A stretch of DNA of 64,000 bases from JAVBMU01 sp031552185 (GTDB taxonomy: Bacteria > Actinomycetota > Actinomycetes > Actinomycetales > Cellulomonadaceae): the NCBI GenBank assembly GCA_031552185.1, contig JAVBMU010000033.1, positions 18,177-82,176 of the forward strand, written 5' to 3'. Below, piece by piece: positions 52,206 through 61,321 of the stretch (the first letter of the stretch is position 1; the number at the start of each line of letters is the position of its first letter). The notes below the pieces were generated by a model, which worked only from the letters and a program-made list of their open reading frames with translations, had not been told where the DNA came from and did not search any database. Both the position numbers and the translations under genes were made by a program.

Positions 52206-54038
52206 GTGGGACTGCGCCAGATTAAGAAGGCGGCGCTCGGTCGAGCGGCCGTCGCGTTGGCTCTCGTGTCCACCCTGATCGTGGGCGCGAGCGGAGGGGT
52301 TGTCCCGGCGGAGGCGGTCGTCCGGGCCGCCACGTCGGCCGATGTGACGGTCCCCGGAACCCCGGGCGCGGCGACGGTGGGGACGACGACGTACGCGGTG
52401 CCCTCCGGCGCGATCGTCGCGTCGCCGGCGGGCAACGACTCGGCGGCGGGCACCCTGAAGGCCCCGGTCCGAACGCTGAAGCGCGCGCTCGCCCTCGTGC
52501 GGTCGGGCGGCACGATCGTGCTCCGCGCGGGCACGTACCACGAGACGGTCGCGATCACCCGGTCCGCGGTCACGATTCAGTCCTACCCGAACGAGGCGGT
52601 CTGGTTCGACGGGTCCGTCGCGGTCGGCGGCTGGACGAAGTCCGGCAACGTCTGGCTGCGCAACGGTTGGACCGCCCAGTTCGACTCGAGCCCGACGTAC
52701 ATCCGCGGTCGCGCCGACTACACCGATCCGAACTGGCGGATGGTCTCCGCGGCCTATCCGATGGCCGCCCACCCCGACCAGGTGTGGGTCGACAGCACCG
52801 CCCAGCGGCAGGTGTCGAGTTCACAGGAAGTCACCGCCGGAACGTTCTATGCGGACTACGCGAACAAGCGCCTGGTCCTGGGCACGGCCCCCACGGGCAA
52901 GACGGTTCGGGCGAGCGACCTCACCATTGCGATCGCCGTGCAGGCGCCCGACGTCGTCCTGCGGGGCTTCGGCGTGCGCCGCTACGCGGTCGCGGTGCCG
53001 GACATGGGTGCGATTCGCGTCGATGCGCCGGGCGTTCGGGCCGTCATCGAGAACGTCGCGATCACCGACAACGCCACTGGGGGCCTGTCCGTCTCCTCGG
53101 CGAACGCGACCGTGCACCGGATCACCTCGACGCGCAACGGTCTGCTCGGGGTCCACTCCGTTTACGCCGACGGCATGCTAGCGGGCCGGATGCAGGTGAC
53201 GTACAACAATCTCGAGCACTTCAACGCCGGGCCGGTGGCCGGCGGCATGAAGATCGGCCGCTCCCGTTCGGTGTCGATCCTCAACTCCCGGTTCGCCTAC
53301 AACGAGGGCGTCGGGTTGTGGTGCGACGAGGAATGCGAGAGCTTCCGCGTGATTTCCACCGTGTCGCGCAGCAATGCGGGCACCGGCATCGTGTTCGAAC
53401 TCTCCTCCGGCGCGACCATGGTGAACAACCGGGTCCTGGACAACGGTTATGCCGGGATCGAGGTGCACAACTCCGGTCAGGTGGCGATGTGGAACAACAC
53501 CGTGGCGGGCAGCCGGATCCCGGTGTGGTTGAACCAGGATGCCCGGCGGCCGACCTCGGCAAGCACGCCCGGCCGGGACCCGCGTCGCCCGTTCCCGGAC
53601 CCGGTCATGACGTGGCAGGTCAAGGACGTGCGGATCAGCAATACGATCATGGCGCAGCCCGTGAACAGCCCGTGGTGTGCCGTCTTGTGCGTTTATGACC
53701 AGACTGCGACCCGCCCCGCATCGCAGATGAACCTGACCGTACTCGGGAACCTCTTCCATCGGACCGTCACGACGACGCCGTGGGCGCTGGTGCGTTGGTC
53801 GGTCACGGCGCCCGGTGGTGGGTGGCTGGACCTGCCGACGGTGGGGGCGTTCCGCGCCTCGACCGGGCAGGGGCAGAGCGACATCGAACTGACCGGGGCG
53901 AACCCGATGACGACGAGCGGCTACGCGCTTGCCTCCGTCCAGGCCCGGGCCAACTCCGTTGCGGTCACGATCCCGACGGCGATTGCGGCCGGGACCGCGC
54001 TGCCGGTCGGCGGGCGAGTGCTCGGGGCGGTGCCGTAG
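52206..54038 (+). CDS. Secreted right-handed beta-helix repeat protein
   Basis: The 610-residue protein starts at GTG 52206 after AGAAAGGACAACCCC. A signal peptide is clear: basic residues (RQIKKAALGRAA), hydrophobic core VALALVSTLIVGASGG, and a probable cleavage after AEA near residue 37. SPAGNDSAAGTLKAPVRTLKRALALVRSGGTIVLRAGTYHE follows, typical of DUF1565/pectate-lyase-like beta helices. Repeated coils contain stacked Asn and Val (IENVAITDN, NNRVLDNGYAGIEV). It resembles polysaccharide-degrading or -binding proteins, but catalytic residues cannot be assigned. Its 3' end overlaps ligD by 74 bp, convergently. Confidence 0.85.
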   Translation: MGLRQIKKAALGRAAVALALVSTLIVGASGGVVPAEAVVRAATSADVTVPGTPGAATVGTTTYAVPSGAIVASPAGNDSAAGTLKAPVRTLKRALALVRSGGTIVLRAGTYHETVAITRSAVTIQSYPNEAVWFDGSVAVGGWTKSGNVWLRNGWTAQFDSSPTYIRGRADYTDPNWRMVSAAYPMAAHPDQVWVDSTAQRQVSSSQEVTAGTFYADYANKRLVLGTAPTGKTVRASDLTIAIAVQAPDVVLRGFGVRRYAVAVPDMGAIRVDAPGVRAVIENVAITDNATGGLSVSSANATVHRITSTRNGLLGVHSVYADGMLAGRMQVTYNNLEHFNAGPVAGGMKIGRSRSVSILNSRFAYNEGVGLWCDEECESFRVISTVSRSNAGTGIVFELSSGATMVNNRVLDNGYAGIEVHNSGQVAMWNNTVAGSRIPVWLNQDARRPTSASTPGRDPRRPFPDPVMTWQVKDVRISNTIMAQPVNSPWCAVLCVYDQTATRPASQMNLTVLGNLFHRTVTTTPWALVRWSVTAPGGGWLDLPTVGAFRASTGQGQSDIELTGANPMTTSGYALASVQARANSVAVTIPTAIAAGTALPVGGRVLGAVP

Positions 54039-56562
54039 CGGGGGGCTCCGGAGCGGGGTCGCCGGCCGGGGCGGGGATGTCGTCGGGCTTCCGGTCGGGG
54101 CGCCAGCCGCGCCAGACCGGCTGCCGCAGGCGGGTGCCGGTGCCGCGTCGGGCGCCTCCGCCGGGTGGCGCGCCCGTCCAGCCGGTGAATCGGACCTCGC
54201 CGACGCGATCGGGCTCGACCCACCGGGCGTCGCGAGCGTCGGCCGCGGGCACGTCGACGGCGGGTGCGTCGGCCCGGCGCCGACCGCCCAGCTCCGTGGG
54301 CAGCAGGCGCCGCTCTGCGTCCGTGAAGCCGCTGCCGACGCGCCCGACGTAACGCAACTGATCGCCGTCGGGCACGGCAAGCAACAGCGAGCCCAACAGG
54401 TTGGTACGGTGCCCGGTGCCCGGGCGCCATCCGATGACGACGACCTCCTGGTCGAGGGTGTTCTTCAGCTTGACCCAGGCATGGGAGCGGCGACTCGAGT
54501 AGAGGGAGTCCCGCCGTTTTGCGACGACGCCCTCCAGGCCCAGCCGACGGCCGGTCTCGACCGCGGCAGCCGGGCCGCCGTCGAGTTCGGCCGGGACGTG
54601 AATGGGAGGCTGCGCGGCGGCGAGAACTCGCGCCAGCTCGGCCCGCCGCTCGTCGTAGGGACGCTCGACGACCGGCCGGCCGGCGACTTCCAGCACGTCG
54701 AAGACCAGGTAGGCGACCGGCACCTGGGCGCGGGCGGTCGCGACGTCGCCCGGCCGGGTCAAGCCGGAGCGTTGCTGCAGCCGGCGGAAGTCGGGCCGGC
54801 CGCCCTGGCCGGGGGCGATGATCTCGCCGTCGAGCACCAGCGGCAGGTCGGCGGGATCGATTTCCTTGAGCAGCGCGGCGACCTCGGGGAAGGTCGCGGT
54901 CATGTCCTGGCCACTGCGGCTCGCCACCCGGACTCCGGTGGCGTCGACCGCGGTGAGCGCGCGGAAGCCGTCCCATTTCAACTCGAAGGCCCACGCGGCA
55001 CCCGTCGCGAGGTCGGCGGGAGTGCCGGCCGTTGCGAGCATCGGGGAGTAGCGGGCCAGCCGCGCCGCCAGGGCCGGGCCCGGCTTCGCGGGCCGCGGCG
55101 CCGGTGGCGTGAGCGGAGGGGGCGCGGCCTCGGCGGGCGCGGCGTCGGGCCGTGGCGCCATCAGGTGGATGAGCCAGTCGTTCGCCCCGGCGCCGCCCCG
55201 CCCGCCCGGGTGGATGAGGGCCAGCCGGCGCGTCCCCTGCCGCTCGCCGTGCAGCGTGACGATGACCTCCTCGCCGTCGCGCCACTTCTCGGTTTCGTAG
55301 CTGCCGGCGTCCCAGATCCGCACCGTCCCGCCGCCGTACTCGCCCGCCGGGATCGTCCCCTCGAAGTCGCCGTAGGCCAGGGGGTGATCCTCGGTCTGGA
55401 CCGCGAGGTGATTGCGTTTCGGATCTGTCGGCTCGCCCTTCGGCAACGCCCAACTCACCAGCACCCCATCGTGTTCCAGCCGAAAGTCATAGTGATGGCG
55501 CCGCGCGTCGTGCTCCTGGATCACAAAGGAAAGGCGCGAATCGGCGGACGGACCGGGGGAGTCTGCCGGCGCGGCGGTCCCGGCCGCCGTGCCGGGTTCC
55601 GGGGTGCGGTCGGCGTGGCGCTTGGCACGGTACGGGGCGAGCCGTTCGAACGTCGCCAGGTGGTCCGGGGTGGGTTCGAGGGCGGCCAGCCGGCCTGCCA
55701 ACACCGGGGCGAGCGGGTCGCCGATCGCCTCGACCCGGGCGACGACGGCGTCGGCGTCGAGGTGCGCGAGGCCCGGGTCCTCGAGCTCGTCCCACGTCCG
55801 GGGCGCGGCGACCCACGGCCGCTCCCGGCCGCGCAACGAATACGGCGCGACGGTGGTCTTATTGCCGTTGTTCTGGCTCCAGTCGACAAAGACCTTGCCC
55901 GGCCGCAGCGATTTCTTCATGTCGCTGACGACCAGGTCCGGGTGCTCGGATTCGAGATATCGCGCCAACTCGTGCGCCACCTCGCAGACCGCGGCGGCAT
56001 CCTGGCGGCCGTCCAGCGCGGCGTAGAGGTGAATCCCCTTGGAGCCGCTGGTCACCGGCAAGGGATTCAGGCCCATGCCGGTCAGGATTTCACGCGCCCA
56101 TCGGGCTACCTCGGCGCATTCCGCCAGCCCGACGCCGGGGCCCGGGTCGAGGTCCAGCACCAGGCGGTCCGGCGCCCGCTGGACCCCGGTGCGGCCGAAT
56201 TGCCACTGCGGCACGTGCAATTCGAGCGCGGCCATCTGGCCGAGCCAGGTCAGGGTCGCCAGGTCATTGACCAGCGGGTAGGTGTTCGTCCCCGAGGCGT
56301 GGTCGATGCCGCGCCGACGCACCCAGTCGGGGGTGCCGGAGTCCAGATTCTTGGTGAAAAACACCTGGCCGGCCGTGCCGTTCGGCCATCGCTTGCGGGT
56401 GACGGGTCGGTTGGCGACGTGCGGCAGCAGGACCGGCGCGACGGCGGCCAGGTAGGCCAGCACGTCGGCCTTGGTGGTGCCCGACGCCGGGTAGAGCACC
56501 TTGTCGAGGTTCGTGAGCGTGAGCCGCCGTCCCTCGACGGTCACGGTCTCGCCGGTGGGCAT
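53965..56562 (-). CDS. ligD: ATP-dependent DNA ligase LigD (polymerase-phosphoesterase-ligase)
   Basis: The 865-residue protein carries all three LigD activities. The N-terminal polymerase domain (about 1-290) shows NLDKVLYPASGTTKADVLAYL, LDLDPGPGV and SGSKGIHLYA. The 3'-phosphoesterase domain (about 320-470) has HDARRHHYDFRLEHDGV and GDFEGTIPAGEYGGG. The ligase domain (about 510-800) has the nucleotidyl Lys in ELKWDGFRA and later LEGVVAKR. The order polymerase-phosphoesterase-ligase differs from the Pseudomonas order but is that of mycobacterial LigD. With Ku it repairs double-strand breaks by end joining. A proline-rich tail of about 60 residues is extra, and the 3' end overlaps the beta-helix gene. 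Confidence 0.95.
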   Translation of the reverse strand: MPTGETVTVEGRRLTLTNLDKVLYPASGTTKADVLAYLAAVAPVLLPHVANRPVTRKRWPNGTAGQVFFTKNLDSGTPDWVRRRGIDHASGTNTYPLVNDLATLTWLGQMAALELHVPQWQFGRTGVQRAPDRLVLDLDPGPGVGLAECAEVARWAREILTGMGLNPLPVTSGSKGIHLYAALDGRQDAAAVCEVAHELARYLESEHPDLVVSDMKKSLRPGKVFVDWSQNNGNKTTVAPYSLRGRERPWVAAPRTWDELEDPGLAHLDADAVVARVEAIGDPLAPVLAGRLAALEPTPDHLATFERLAPYRAKRHADRTPEPGTAAGTAAPADSPGPSADSRLSFVIQEHDARRHHYDFRLEHDGVLVSWALPKGEPTDPKRNHLAVQTEDHPLAYGDFEGTIPAGEYGGGTVRIWDAGSYETEKWRDGEEVIVTLHGERQGTRRLALIHPGGRGGAGANDWLIHLMAPRPDAAPAEAAPPPLTPPAPRPAKPGPALAARLARYSPMLATAGTPADLATGAAWAFELKWDGFRALTAVDATGVRVASRSGQDMTATFPEVAALLKEIDPADLPLVLDGEIIAPGQGGRPDFRRLQQRSGLTRPGDVATARAQVPVAYLVFDVLEVAGRPVVERPYDERRAELARVLAAAQPPIHVPAELDGGPAAAVETGRRLGLEGVVAKRRDSLYSSRRSHAWVKLKNTLDQEVVVIGWRPGTGHRTNLLGSLLLAVPDGDQLRYVGRVGSGFTDAERRLLPTELGGRRRADAPAVDVPAADARDARWVEPDRVGEVRFTGWTGAPPGGGARRGTGTRLRQPVWRGWRPDRKPDDIPAPAGDPAPEPPATAPPRALARRPAARSRPQSPSGS

Positions 56563-56604
56563 GACGGCTATCTTCCGGCCTGACCGGCAGGCCCGCCGGC
56601 GGAC

Positions 56605-56907
56605 TCAGATCAGGGTTTCGACGGCGAGGCGGACCCGGTCCCCGACGTCGACGTTCTCCCGCCGCCGGATGGCGCCCTTGATCGCGACGACGTAGGCGCC
56701 GTCGGAGGCCTCCGGAAAGACCGACGTCGACCAGCGCGAGGAGCCGAGCGTGACCTCTACCTTGACCGAGCCGAAGCCCGCCGGCGGGTGGGGAGCGTCG
56801 CGGATGTCGTCGGAAATGTCCAGGGGCAGGCGGGCGAAAACCCACCGGTCGGTCCGCGCCGCCCATCGGTACAGCACGGCGTGGAATTCGTATCGGGTGC
56901 CCGCCAT
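56605..56907 (-). CDS. DUF1905 family protein
   Basis: The 100-residue protein has YEFHAVLYRWAARTDRWVFARLP and GFGSVKVEVTLGSSRWSTSVFP, then GAYVVAIKGAIRRRENVDVGDRV, the DUF1905 beta-barrel pattern. In other proteins DUF1905 is joined to a YdeI/OmpD-associated domain, absent here. It is soluble and of unknown function. It lies between ligD (same strand, 42 bp away) and ku (divergent, 51 bp away). The start at 56907 avoids an unlikely 86-residue extension. Confidence 0.85.
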   Translation of the reverse strand: MAGTRYEFHAVLYRWAARTDRWVFARLPLDISDDIRDAPHPPAGFGSVKVEVTLGSSRWSTSVFPEASDGAYVVAIKGAIRRRENVDVGDRVRLAVETLI

Positions 56908-56958
56908 CTGCCCAGTGTGCCGCAGGCGGGCGGCGTCGTTGTGGGTGAAGATAATCGG

Positions 56959-57831
56959 ATGCGTGCGATCTGGCGGGGTGCGATCTCCTTCGGGCTGGTG
57001 AATGTGCCGGTGAAGGTCTATTCGGCCACGCAGGATCACGACGTGCCGTTGCACCAGGTTCACGATGCCGACGGTGGTCGAATCCGCTACCAGCGCCGCT
57101 GCGAGGTGTGCGGCCAGGTGGTCGACTTCGAACACATTAACCGGGCCTACGACGACGGTGAGCACACCGTCGTGCTCACCGACGAGGACCTGAGCGCGCT
57201 GCCCGCCGAGCGGGAGCGCGAGATCGAGGTGGTCGAGTTCGTGCCGAGCGACCAGATCGATCCGCTGTTGTGGGACCGCAGCTACTTCCTCGAGCCGGAT
57301 TCCAAGTCCAACAAGGCGTACGTGCTCATGATGCGCACGCTGCAGGAGTCGGACCGGACCGCGGTGGTCAAGGTGGCGCTACGCAACCGGACCCGGCTCG
57401 CCGCGTTGCGGGTGCGGGACGGCGTGCTGCTGCTGCAGACGCTGCTGTGGTCGGACGAGGTGCGCGAGGCGAATTTCGGCTCGCTCGCCGAGCCGGCCGA
57501 GGTCACGGACCGAGAGCTGGCAATGTCCGCTCAACTCGTGTCGACGTACGAGGCCGACTTCGAGCCCGAGCGGTTCACCGACGAATACCAAGCGCAATTG
57601 CAGACGCTGATCGACGCAAAGATCGAGCGGGGGGATGCGATCAGCACCGCGGAGACTTTCGGCGAGGCCCCGACCAAGGAAGGCGGCGACGTCGTCGACC
57701 TGCTCGATGCCTTGCGTCGAAGCGTGGAACGCACGAAGGAGGCAAAGGGCACGCCGGCGAAGGACGACGAGGAATCGGACGCGAAGGCGTCCGGCGAGCG
57801 CCGCAAGACGCGCCGGCGCGCCAGCGCCTGA
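56959..57831 (+). CDS. ku: Non-homologous end joining protein Ku
   Basis: The 290-residue protein begins MRAIWRGAISFGLVNVPVKVYSATQ, the bacterial Ku signature. It has CEVCGQVVDFEHINRAYDDG, a two-Cys segment as in many bacterial Ku proteins, and LTDEDLSALPAER. It continues to a Lys/Arg-rich tail. The Ku core is about 250 residues; the basic tail likely recruits LigD and binds DNA ends. The homodimer rings broken DNA ends in NHEJ. It starts divergently from the DUF1905-ligD unit, so the two NHEJ genes may share a control region. Confidence 0.95.
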   Translation: MRAIWRGAISFGLVNVPVKVYSATQDHDVPLHQVHDADGGRIRYQRRCEVCGQVVDFEHINRAYDDGEHTVVLTDEDLSALPAEREREIEVVEFVPSDQIDPLLWDRSYFLEPDSKSNKAYVLMMRTLQESDRTAVVKVALRNRTRLAALRVRDGVLLLQTLLWSDEVREANFGSLAEPAEVTDRELAMSAQLVSTYEADFEPERFTDEYQAQLQTLIDAKIERGDAISTAETFGEAPTKEGGDVVDLLDALRRSVERTKEAKGTPAKDDEESDAKASGERRKTRRRASA

Positions 57832-57902
57832 CGGCGCGGGCGTAGGTGGCTGACCGGATGGCTCCGACCGGATTCGAGTTCCACCAGATTCGAGGAGGCG
57901 CA

Positions 57903-58358
57903 ATGCGTGCGATCAGTCCCAGTTTGTGGTTCGACCACGACGCCGAGGAAGCGGTGAGCTTCTACACCTCGCTCTTCCCGGACAGTTCGCCCGGCGCGGT
58001 GCTCCGTGGGCCGGACGGTGCGGCGATTGCCCTGGACTTCACCTTGTTCGGGCGCGAGTTCAATGCGATCAACGGCGGCCCGCAGTTCCCGTTCACCGAG
58101 GCCGTCTCGTTCGTGATCGAGTGCGACTCGCAGGAGGAGGTGGACCACTACTGGGAGCGGTTGACCGACGGCGGCGAGGAGTCCCAGTGCGGCTGGCTCA
58201 AGGACCGGTTCGGGCTGAGCTGGCAGGTGGTCCCGACCGAGTTCCTCAGACTCTCGCAGGACCCGAACCCGGCCAAGGTCAAGGCCGTCATGGACGTGAT
58301 GCTGACGCAGGTCAAGCTCGAACTGGCGCCGATCCGAGCCGCCTACGACGCCGCGTAG
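57903..58358 (+). CDS. VOC family protein (PhnB-like)
   Basis: The 151-residue protein begins AISPSLWFDHDAEEAVSFYTSLFPDS, and later has PFTEAVSFVIECDSQEEVDHYWERLTDGGEES and CGWLKDRFGLSWQVVP. That is the single-subunit VOC/PhnB pattern often called 3-demethylubiquinone-like. The conserved D-x-E-E-V-D-x-Y-W and GLSWQ residues are seen; the function is unknown. ATG 57903 follows GAGGAGGCGC. The frame from 57846 adds 19 residues and lacks a site. Confidence 0.9.
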   Translation: MRAISPSLWFDHDAEEAVSFYTSLFPDSSPGAVLRGPDGAAIALDFTLFGREFNAINGGPQFPFTEAVSFVIECDSQEEVDHYWERLTDGGEESQCGWLKDRFGLSWQVVPTEFLRLSQDPNPAKVKAVMDVMLTQVKLELAPIRAAYDAA

Positions 58359-58700
58359 CCCGAGTCGGCCGTGGACCGGCCGGCTGGACAATACACACCT
58401 GAACTGGATGAAAGCTTGACTAACGGGTCGTGATCGGTGAGTCTAGTCCCGTTGATTGCGTCGCCATGGTGCCAATCGCTGAGGGTGGGCAAAAACACCG
58501 CCATGGCGGAACCGTGACAACCCCTCCGTCCGCCTGGGCGGCACGCGGGCGTTGCCGGTCGGCGCTGGGGGCGACCGGCACCCCGCCGGGTTGATCACGG
58601 TCGCGCGGGACCGGGGAAGGGGCACGGGAATCGGCGCCCGTCGACGCAGCCCGACCGAAAGGCTGGCGCGGGACCGCGCAATCCGGAAGTGTGGGCAGCG
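58359..58700. other. Intergenic region before the metallophosphoesterase gene
   Basis: The 342 bp contain no protein-like frame. TTGACT occurs at 58416, with no convincing -10 at 17 bp. A small dyad CGCCATGG/CCATGGCG (about 58467 and 58501) is present. Nothing else stands out. Confidence 0.4.
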
Positions 58701-60410
58701 ATGAGCCGCTCCGTTCCTCGGCGGGTTCCGCCCCGCTTCGTGCGCTGGACGCTCGCGATCCTCGCGACCGTCATTCCGTGCGTCCTGTGGGGAGTGGCGA
58801 CCGCCACGGCCGACCTGAACCTCGGCCCCCACGAGGCGCGGTACGACGTCACCTGGGACGACCGCCTCGTCGTCGACCTGGGGCCGTTGGGCACGCTGGA
58901 ACTGACGTCGCCGTTGCCGCTGGGGCTCGGTGTTCGGGCGACCGTCGAGGAGATTCCGGCCGACCTGACGGCGGTCAACCCGGTCGATTCGCTCGACTCG
59001 CTGTCCGGGGATCTGCGTAGCTACCTGCAATTCTTCTCCGGCCCGGAGCAGACGGTCCAGCGGGTGGCGCAGGCGTTGGCGTTCTCCGCGCTGCGCCGCA
59101 GTCTCGCCGCGATGGCCGTCGTGGCCGCGGGCGCGCTCGTGGTCCGCGCGCTGCTCGGCCCGGCCCGGCGGGCCGAATTGGCCGCGGCGCTCGCGCCCCG
59201 GACCTGGCAGTTGACCGCGGGGGCGACGTGCCTGGCGCTCGTGTCCACGCTCGCCGCGGCCGGCGCCCGAATCCCCGTCACGGCCGACGACGCCGAGCCG
59301 TCCCCGTTGTTCCAGGGCACCGCCTTGCAGGGGGCGCGGATCACGGGCCGGCTCGCCGGCGTCGTCGACGCCTTCGGGGAGCGTCTGATCGGCCTGTACG
59401 ACCAGAACACCGAGTTCTACGAGGCGGCGAATCGCAATCTGGCGGCCGCGTGGGATGCGCGGCTCGCCGTCCAGGCGTTGGTCGACGACGACGTCGGGGT
59501 GGGGGTGGCGGCGGCGGCCCAGGCCAAACCGGTCCCCGGCGCGAGCGGGGAGCCAACGGCCCCGGCGGCCTCGCCGACCGAGCCGGCCTCGCCGACCGAG
59601 CCGGGGCCGGCGGGGGCGTCCGGCTACGCCACCTTCCTGGTGGTGTCGGATCTGCACTGCAATACCGGCATGACGCCGCTGATCCGGACCACGGCTCGCA
59701 AGGCCGGGGTCACGGCGATCCTGAACGCCGGGGATACCACGCTCAATGGCACCGGCCTCGAGTCGTTCTGCGTCAACTCGTTCGCGTCCGCCGCTCCGCG
59801 TGGGGTCACGATGGTCGTCTCGGACGGCAACCACGACTCGGCCGAGACGTCCAAGCAGGAACGGTCCGACGGCGAACGCGTCCTCGCGGGCAAGGTGATC
59901 ACCGTGGACGGGGTGCGCATCCTCGGCGATCACGACGCGCTCGAGACGCGGGTCGGCGAGGGCACCCGCGAGGTCCGCGCCGAGACCCCGACGCAGCAGG
60001 CGGTGCGGATCGCCGAGACCGCGTGCAGGGCCGAGCACGGCATCGACATCCTGCTCATCCACACCCCGCGGGCCGGCGATGAGGCGCTGAATTCCGGGTG
60101 TGCGCCGGTGCAGATCTCCGGGCACACCCATCAGCGCTCGGGCCCGACGCCGCTCGGTGGCGGCGTGCGCTACGTCAACGCGAGCACCGCCGGGGCGAAG
60201 CCGGGAGAACTCACCGTCGGCCCGCTTCGGGGGACCGCGGAGATGACGGTGCTGCGGTTCGATCGGGCGACGCGGCGCGTCGTCGATTGGCAACTCGTCC
60301 GGGTCTTTGCCGACCAGCACGTCACCGTCGGTCCGCGCACGGCGTTTCCCGAGCCGAGTGTGGACGCGCCGCGGGCGGACTCGGTGGTCGGCGCCGCCGT
60401 CGGCGACTGA
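58701..60410 (+). CDS. Membrane-anchored metallophosphoesterase
   Basis: The 569-residue protein has a hydrophobic helix near residues 18-38 and two more around 130-190. A roughly 100-residue linker ends in a TEPASPTEP low-complexity stretch. A calcineurin-like domain (about 310-560) follows with motifs SDLHCNTG (D-x-H, near 316), NAGDTT, DGNHDS and SGHTHQ, which bind two metal ions. It probably hydrolyses a phosphodiester or nucleotide; the substrate is unknown. The N-terminal membrane part resembles no family I recognise. The start is ATG 58701; GTG 58689 is an alternative. Confidence 0.85.
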   Translation: MSRSVPRRVPPRFVRWTLAILATVIPCVLWGVATATADLNLGPHEARYDVTWDDRLVVDLGPLGTLELTSPLPLGLGVRATVEEIPADLTAVNPVDSLDSLSGDLRSYLQFFSGPEQTVQRVAQALAFSALRRSLAAMAVVAAGALVVRALLGPARRAELAAALAPRTWQLTAGATCLALVSTLAAAGARIPVTADDAEPSPLFQGTALQGARITGRLAGVVDAFGERLIGLYDQNTEFYEAANRNLAAAWDARLAVQALVDDDVGVGVAAAAQAKPVPGASGEPTAPAASPTEPASPTEPGPAGASGYATFLVVSDLHCNTGMTPLIRTTARKAGVTAILNAGDTTLNGTGLESFCVNSFASAAPRGVTMVVSDGNHDSAETSKQERSDGERVLAGKVITVDGVRILGDHDALETRVGEGTREVRAETPTQQAVRIAETACRAEHGIDILLIHTPRAGDEALNSGCAPVQISGHTHQRSGPTPLGGGVRYVNASTAGAKPGELTVGPLRGTAEMTVLRFDRATRRVVDWQLVRVFADQHVTVGPRTAFPEPSVDAPRADSVVGAAVGD

Positions 60411-60453
60411 ACCGGCTGCCCCGCGCCGGGTGGCTGACCTAGGGTTGGTGCTT

Positions 60454-61182
60454 GTGGACCGCATCGGCGACTTGACGCCCGTCGCACAGGACTACCTGAA
60501 GGCGGTCTGGAACGCCCAGGAGTGGTCGCAGGCGCCGGTGACGACCAAGTTCCTTGCCGACCGCATGGGGGTCGGGCCGTCGACCGTGTCCGAGACCGTT
60601 CGTCGGCTGACCGGGCTGGGTCTTGTCGACCACGCGCCGTACGGCGCGATCACGCTCACGGACCTGGGCCGGGCGAGCGCCGTCGCGATGGTTCGCCGGC
60701 ATCGGCTGCTTGAGTCGTTCCTGGTCTCCGAGCTGGGCTACGGCTGGGACGAGGTCCACGACGAGGCGGAGGTCCTGGAGCACGCCGTCTCGGACCTGCT
60801 GATCGCGCGCATTGACGCGAAGCTCGGGCACCCGTCGCGGGATCCGCACGGGGACCCGATCCCCGCCCTGGACGGGACCGTGGCGCGGCCCCCCGCGGTG
60901 CGCCTGTCCGACGTCGAGGTCGGCGGCGGCGGGCGGATCGCCCGGATCTGGGACGCCGATCCCGAAGTGTTGCGGTACCTCGGCGACCTCGGCATCGGGC
61001 TCGACACGGACCTTCGGGTGCGCGAGCGCCGGCGCTATTCCGGCGTCCTCGCGGTCGCCGTCCGCCCGGCGGGGGTCGACCGGGCCGGCGAACCTCGGGC
61101 CGGCGTGGCGGCGGCGCCCGAGCGGACGGTTCGGATCGGAATCCCGGCCGCGGAACACGTCTGGGTGCTTCCGGCGCAATGA
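60454..61182 (+). CDS. DtxR/MntR-family metal-dependent repressor
   Basis: The 242-residue protein has the winged-helix TPVAQDYLKAVWNAQEWSQAPV, VGPSTVSETVRRLTGLGLVDH and the dimerisation/metal region VHDEAEVLEHAVSD (near residues 100-113). A C-terminal FeoA-like SH3 domain begins near 150. The residue equal to DtxR Cys102 is Glu, and the one equal to Met10 is Asp13. Both are MntR ligands, so manganese is the likely co-repressor. Targets probably include Mn transporters and oxidative-stress genes elsewhere. GTG 60454 was chosen because AGGG lies 9 bp upstream. Confidence 0.88.
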   Translation: MDRIGDLTPVAQDYLKAVWNAQEWSQAPVTTKFLADRMGVGPSTVSETVRRLTGLGLVDHAPYGAITLTDLGRASAVAMVRRHRLLESFLVSELGYGWDEVHDEAEVLEHAVSDLLIARIDAKLGHPSRDPHGDPIPALDGTVARPPAVRLSDVEVGGGGRIARIWDADPEVLRYLGDLGIGLDTDLRVRERRRYSGVLAVAVRPAGVDRAGEPRAGVAAAPERTVRIGIPAAEHVWVLPAQ

Positions 61183-61309
61183 GCGGTCGGGGCGGGGAAC
61201 GGCGCGCCTGCGGGCGCTGCCGGCGCCGCCCTTCGGGCGTTCGAGCAGGCGGACGGGCAGCGCCGGCGGCACGCCGACAATGCGGAGGAAAGCCCGACCC
61301 GCAGATGGC

Positions 61310-61315
61310 TAGACT
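61310..61315 (+). promoter_or_regulatory. Probable -10 element of a leaderless leuS promoter
   Basis: TAGACT fits TANNNT and ends 6 bp before the leuS GTG. No Shine-Dalgarno sequence is visible before that GTG, so transcription would start at or beside the start codon. A -35 is not evident. Confidence 0.5.
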
Positions 61316-61321
61316 CGCCGT

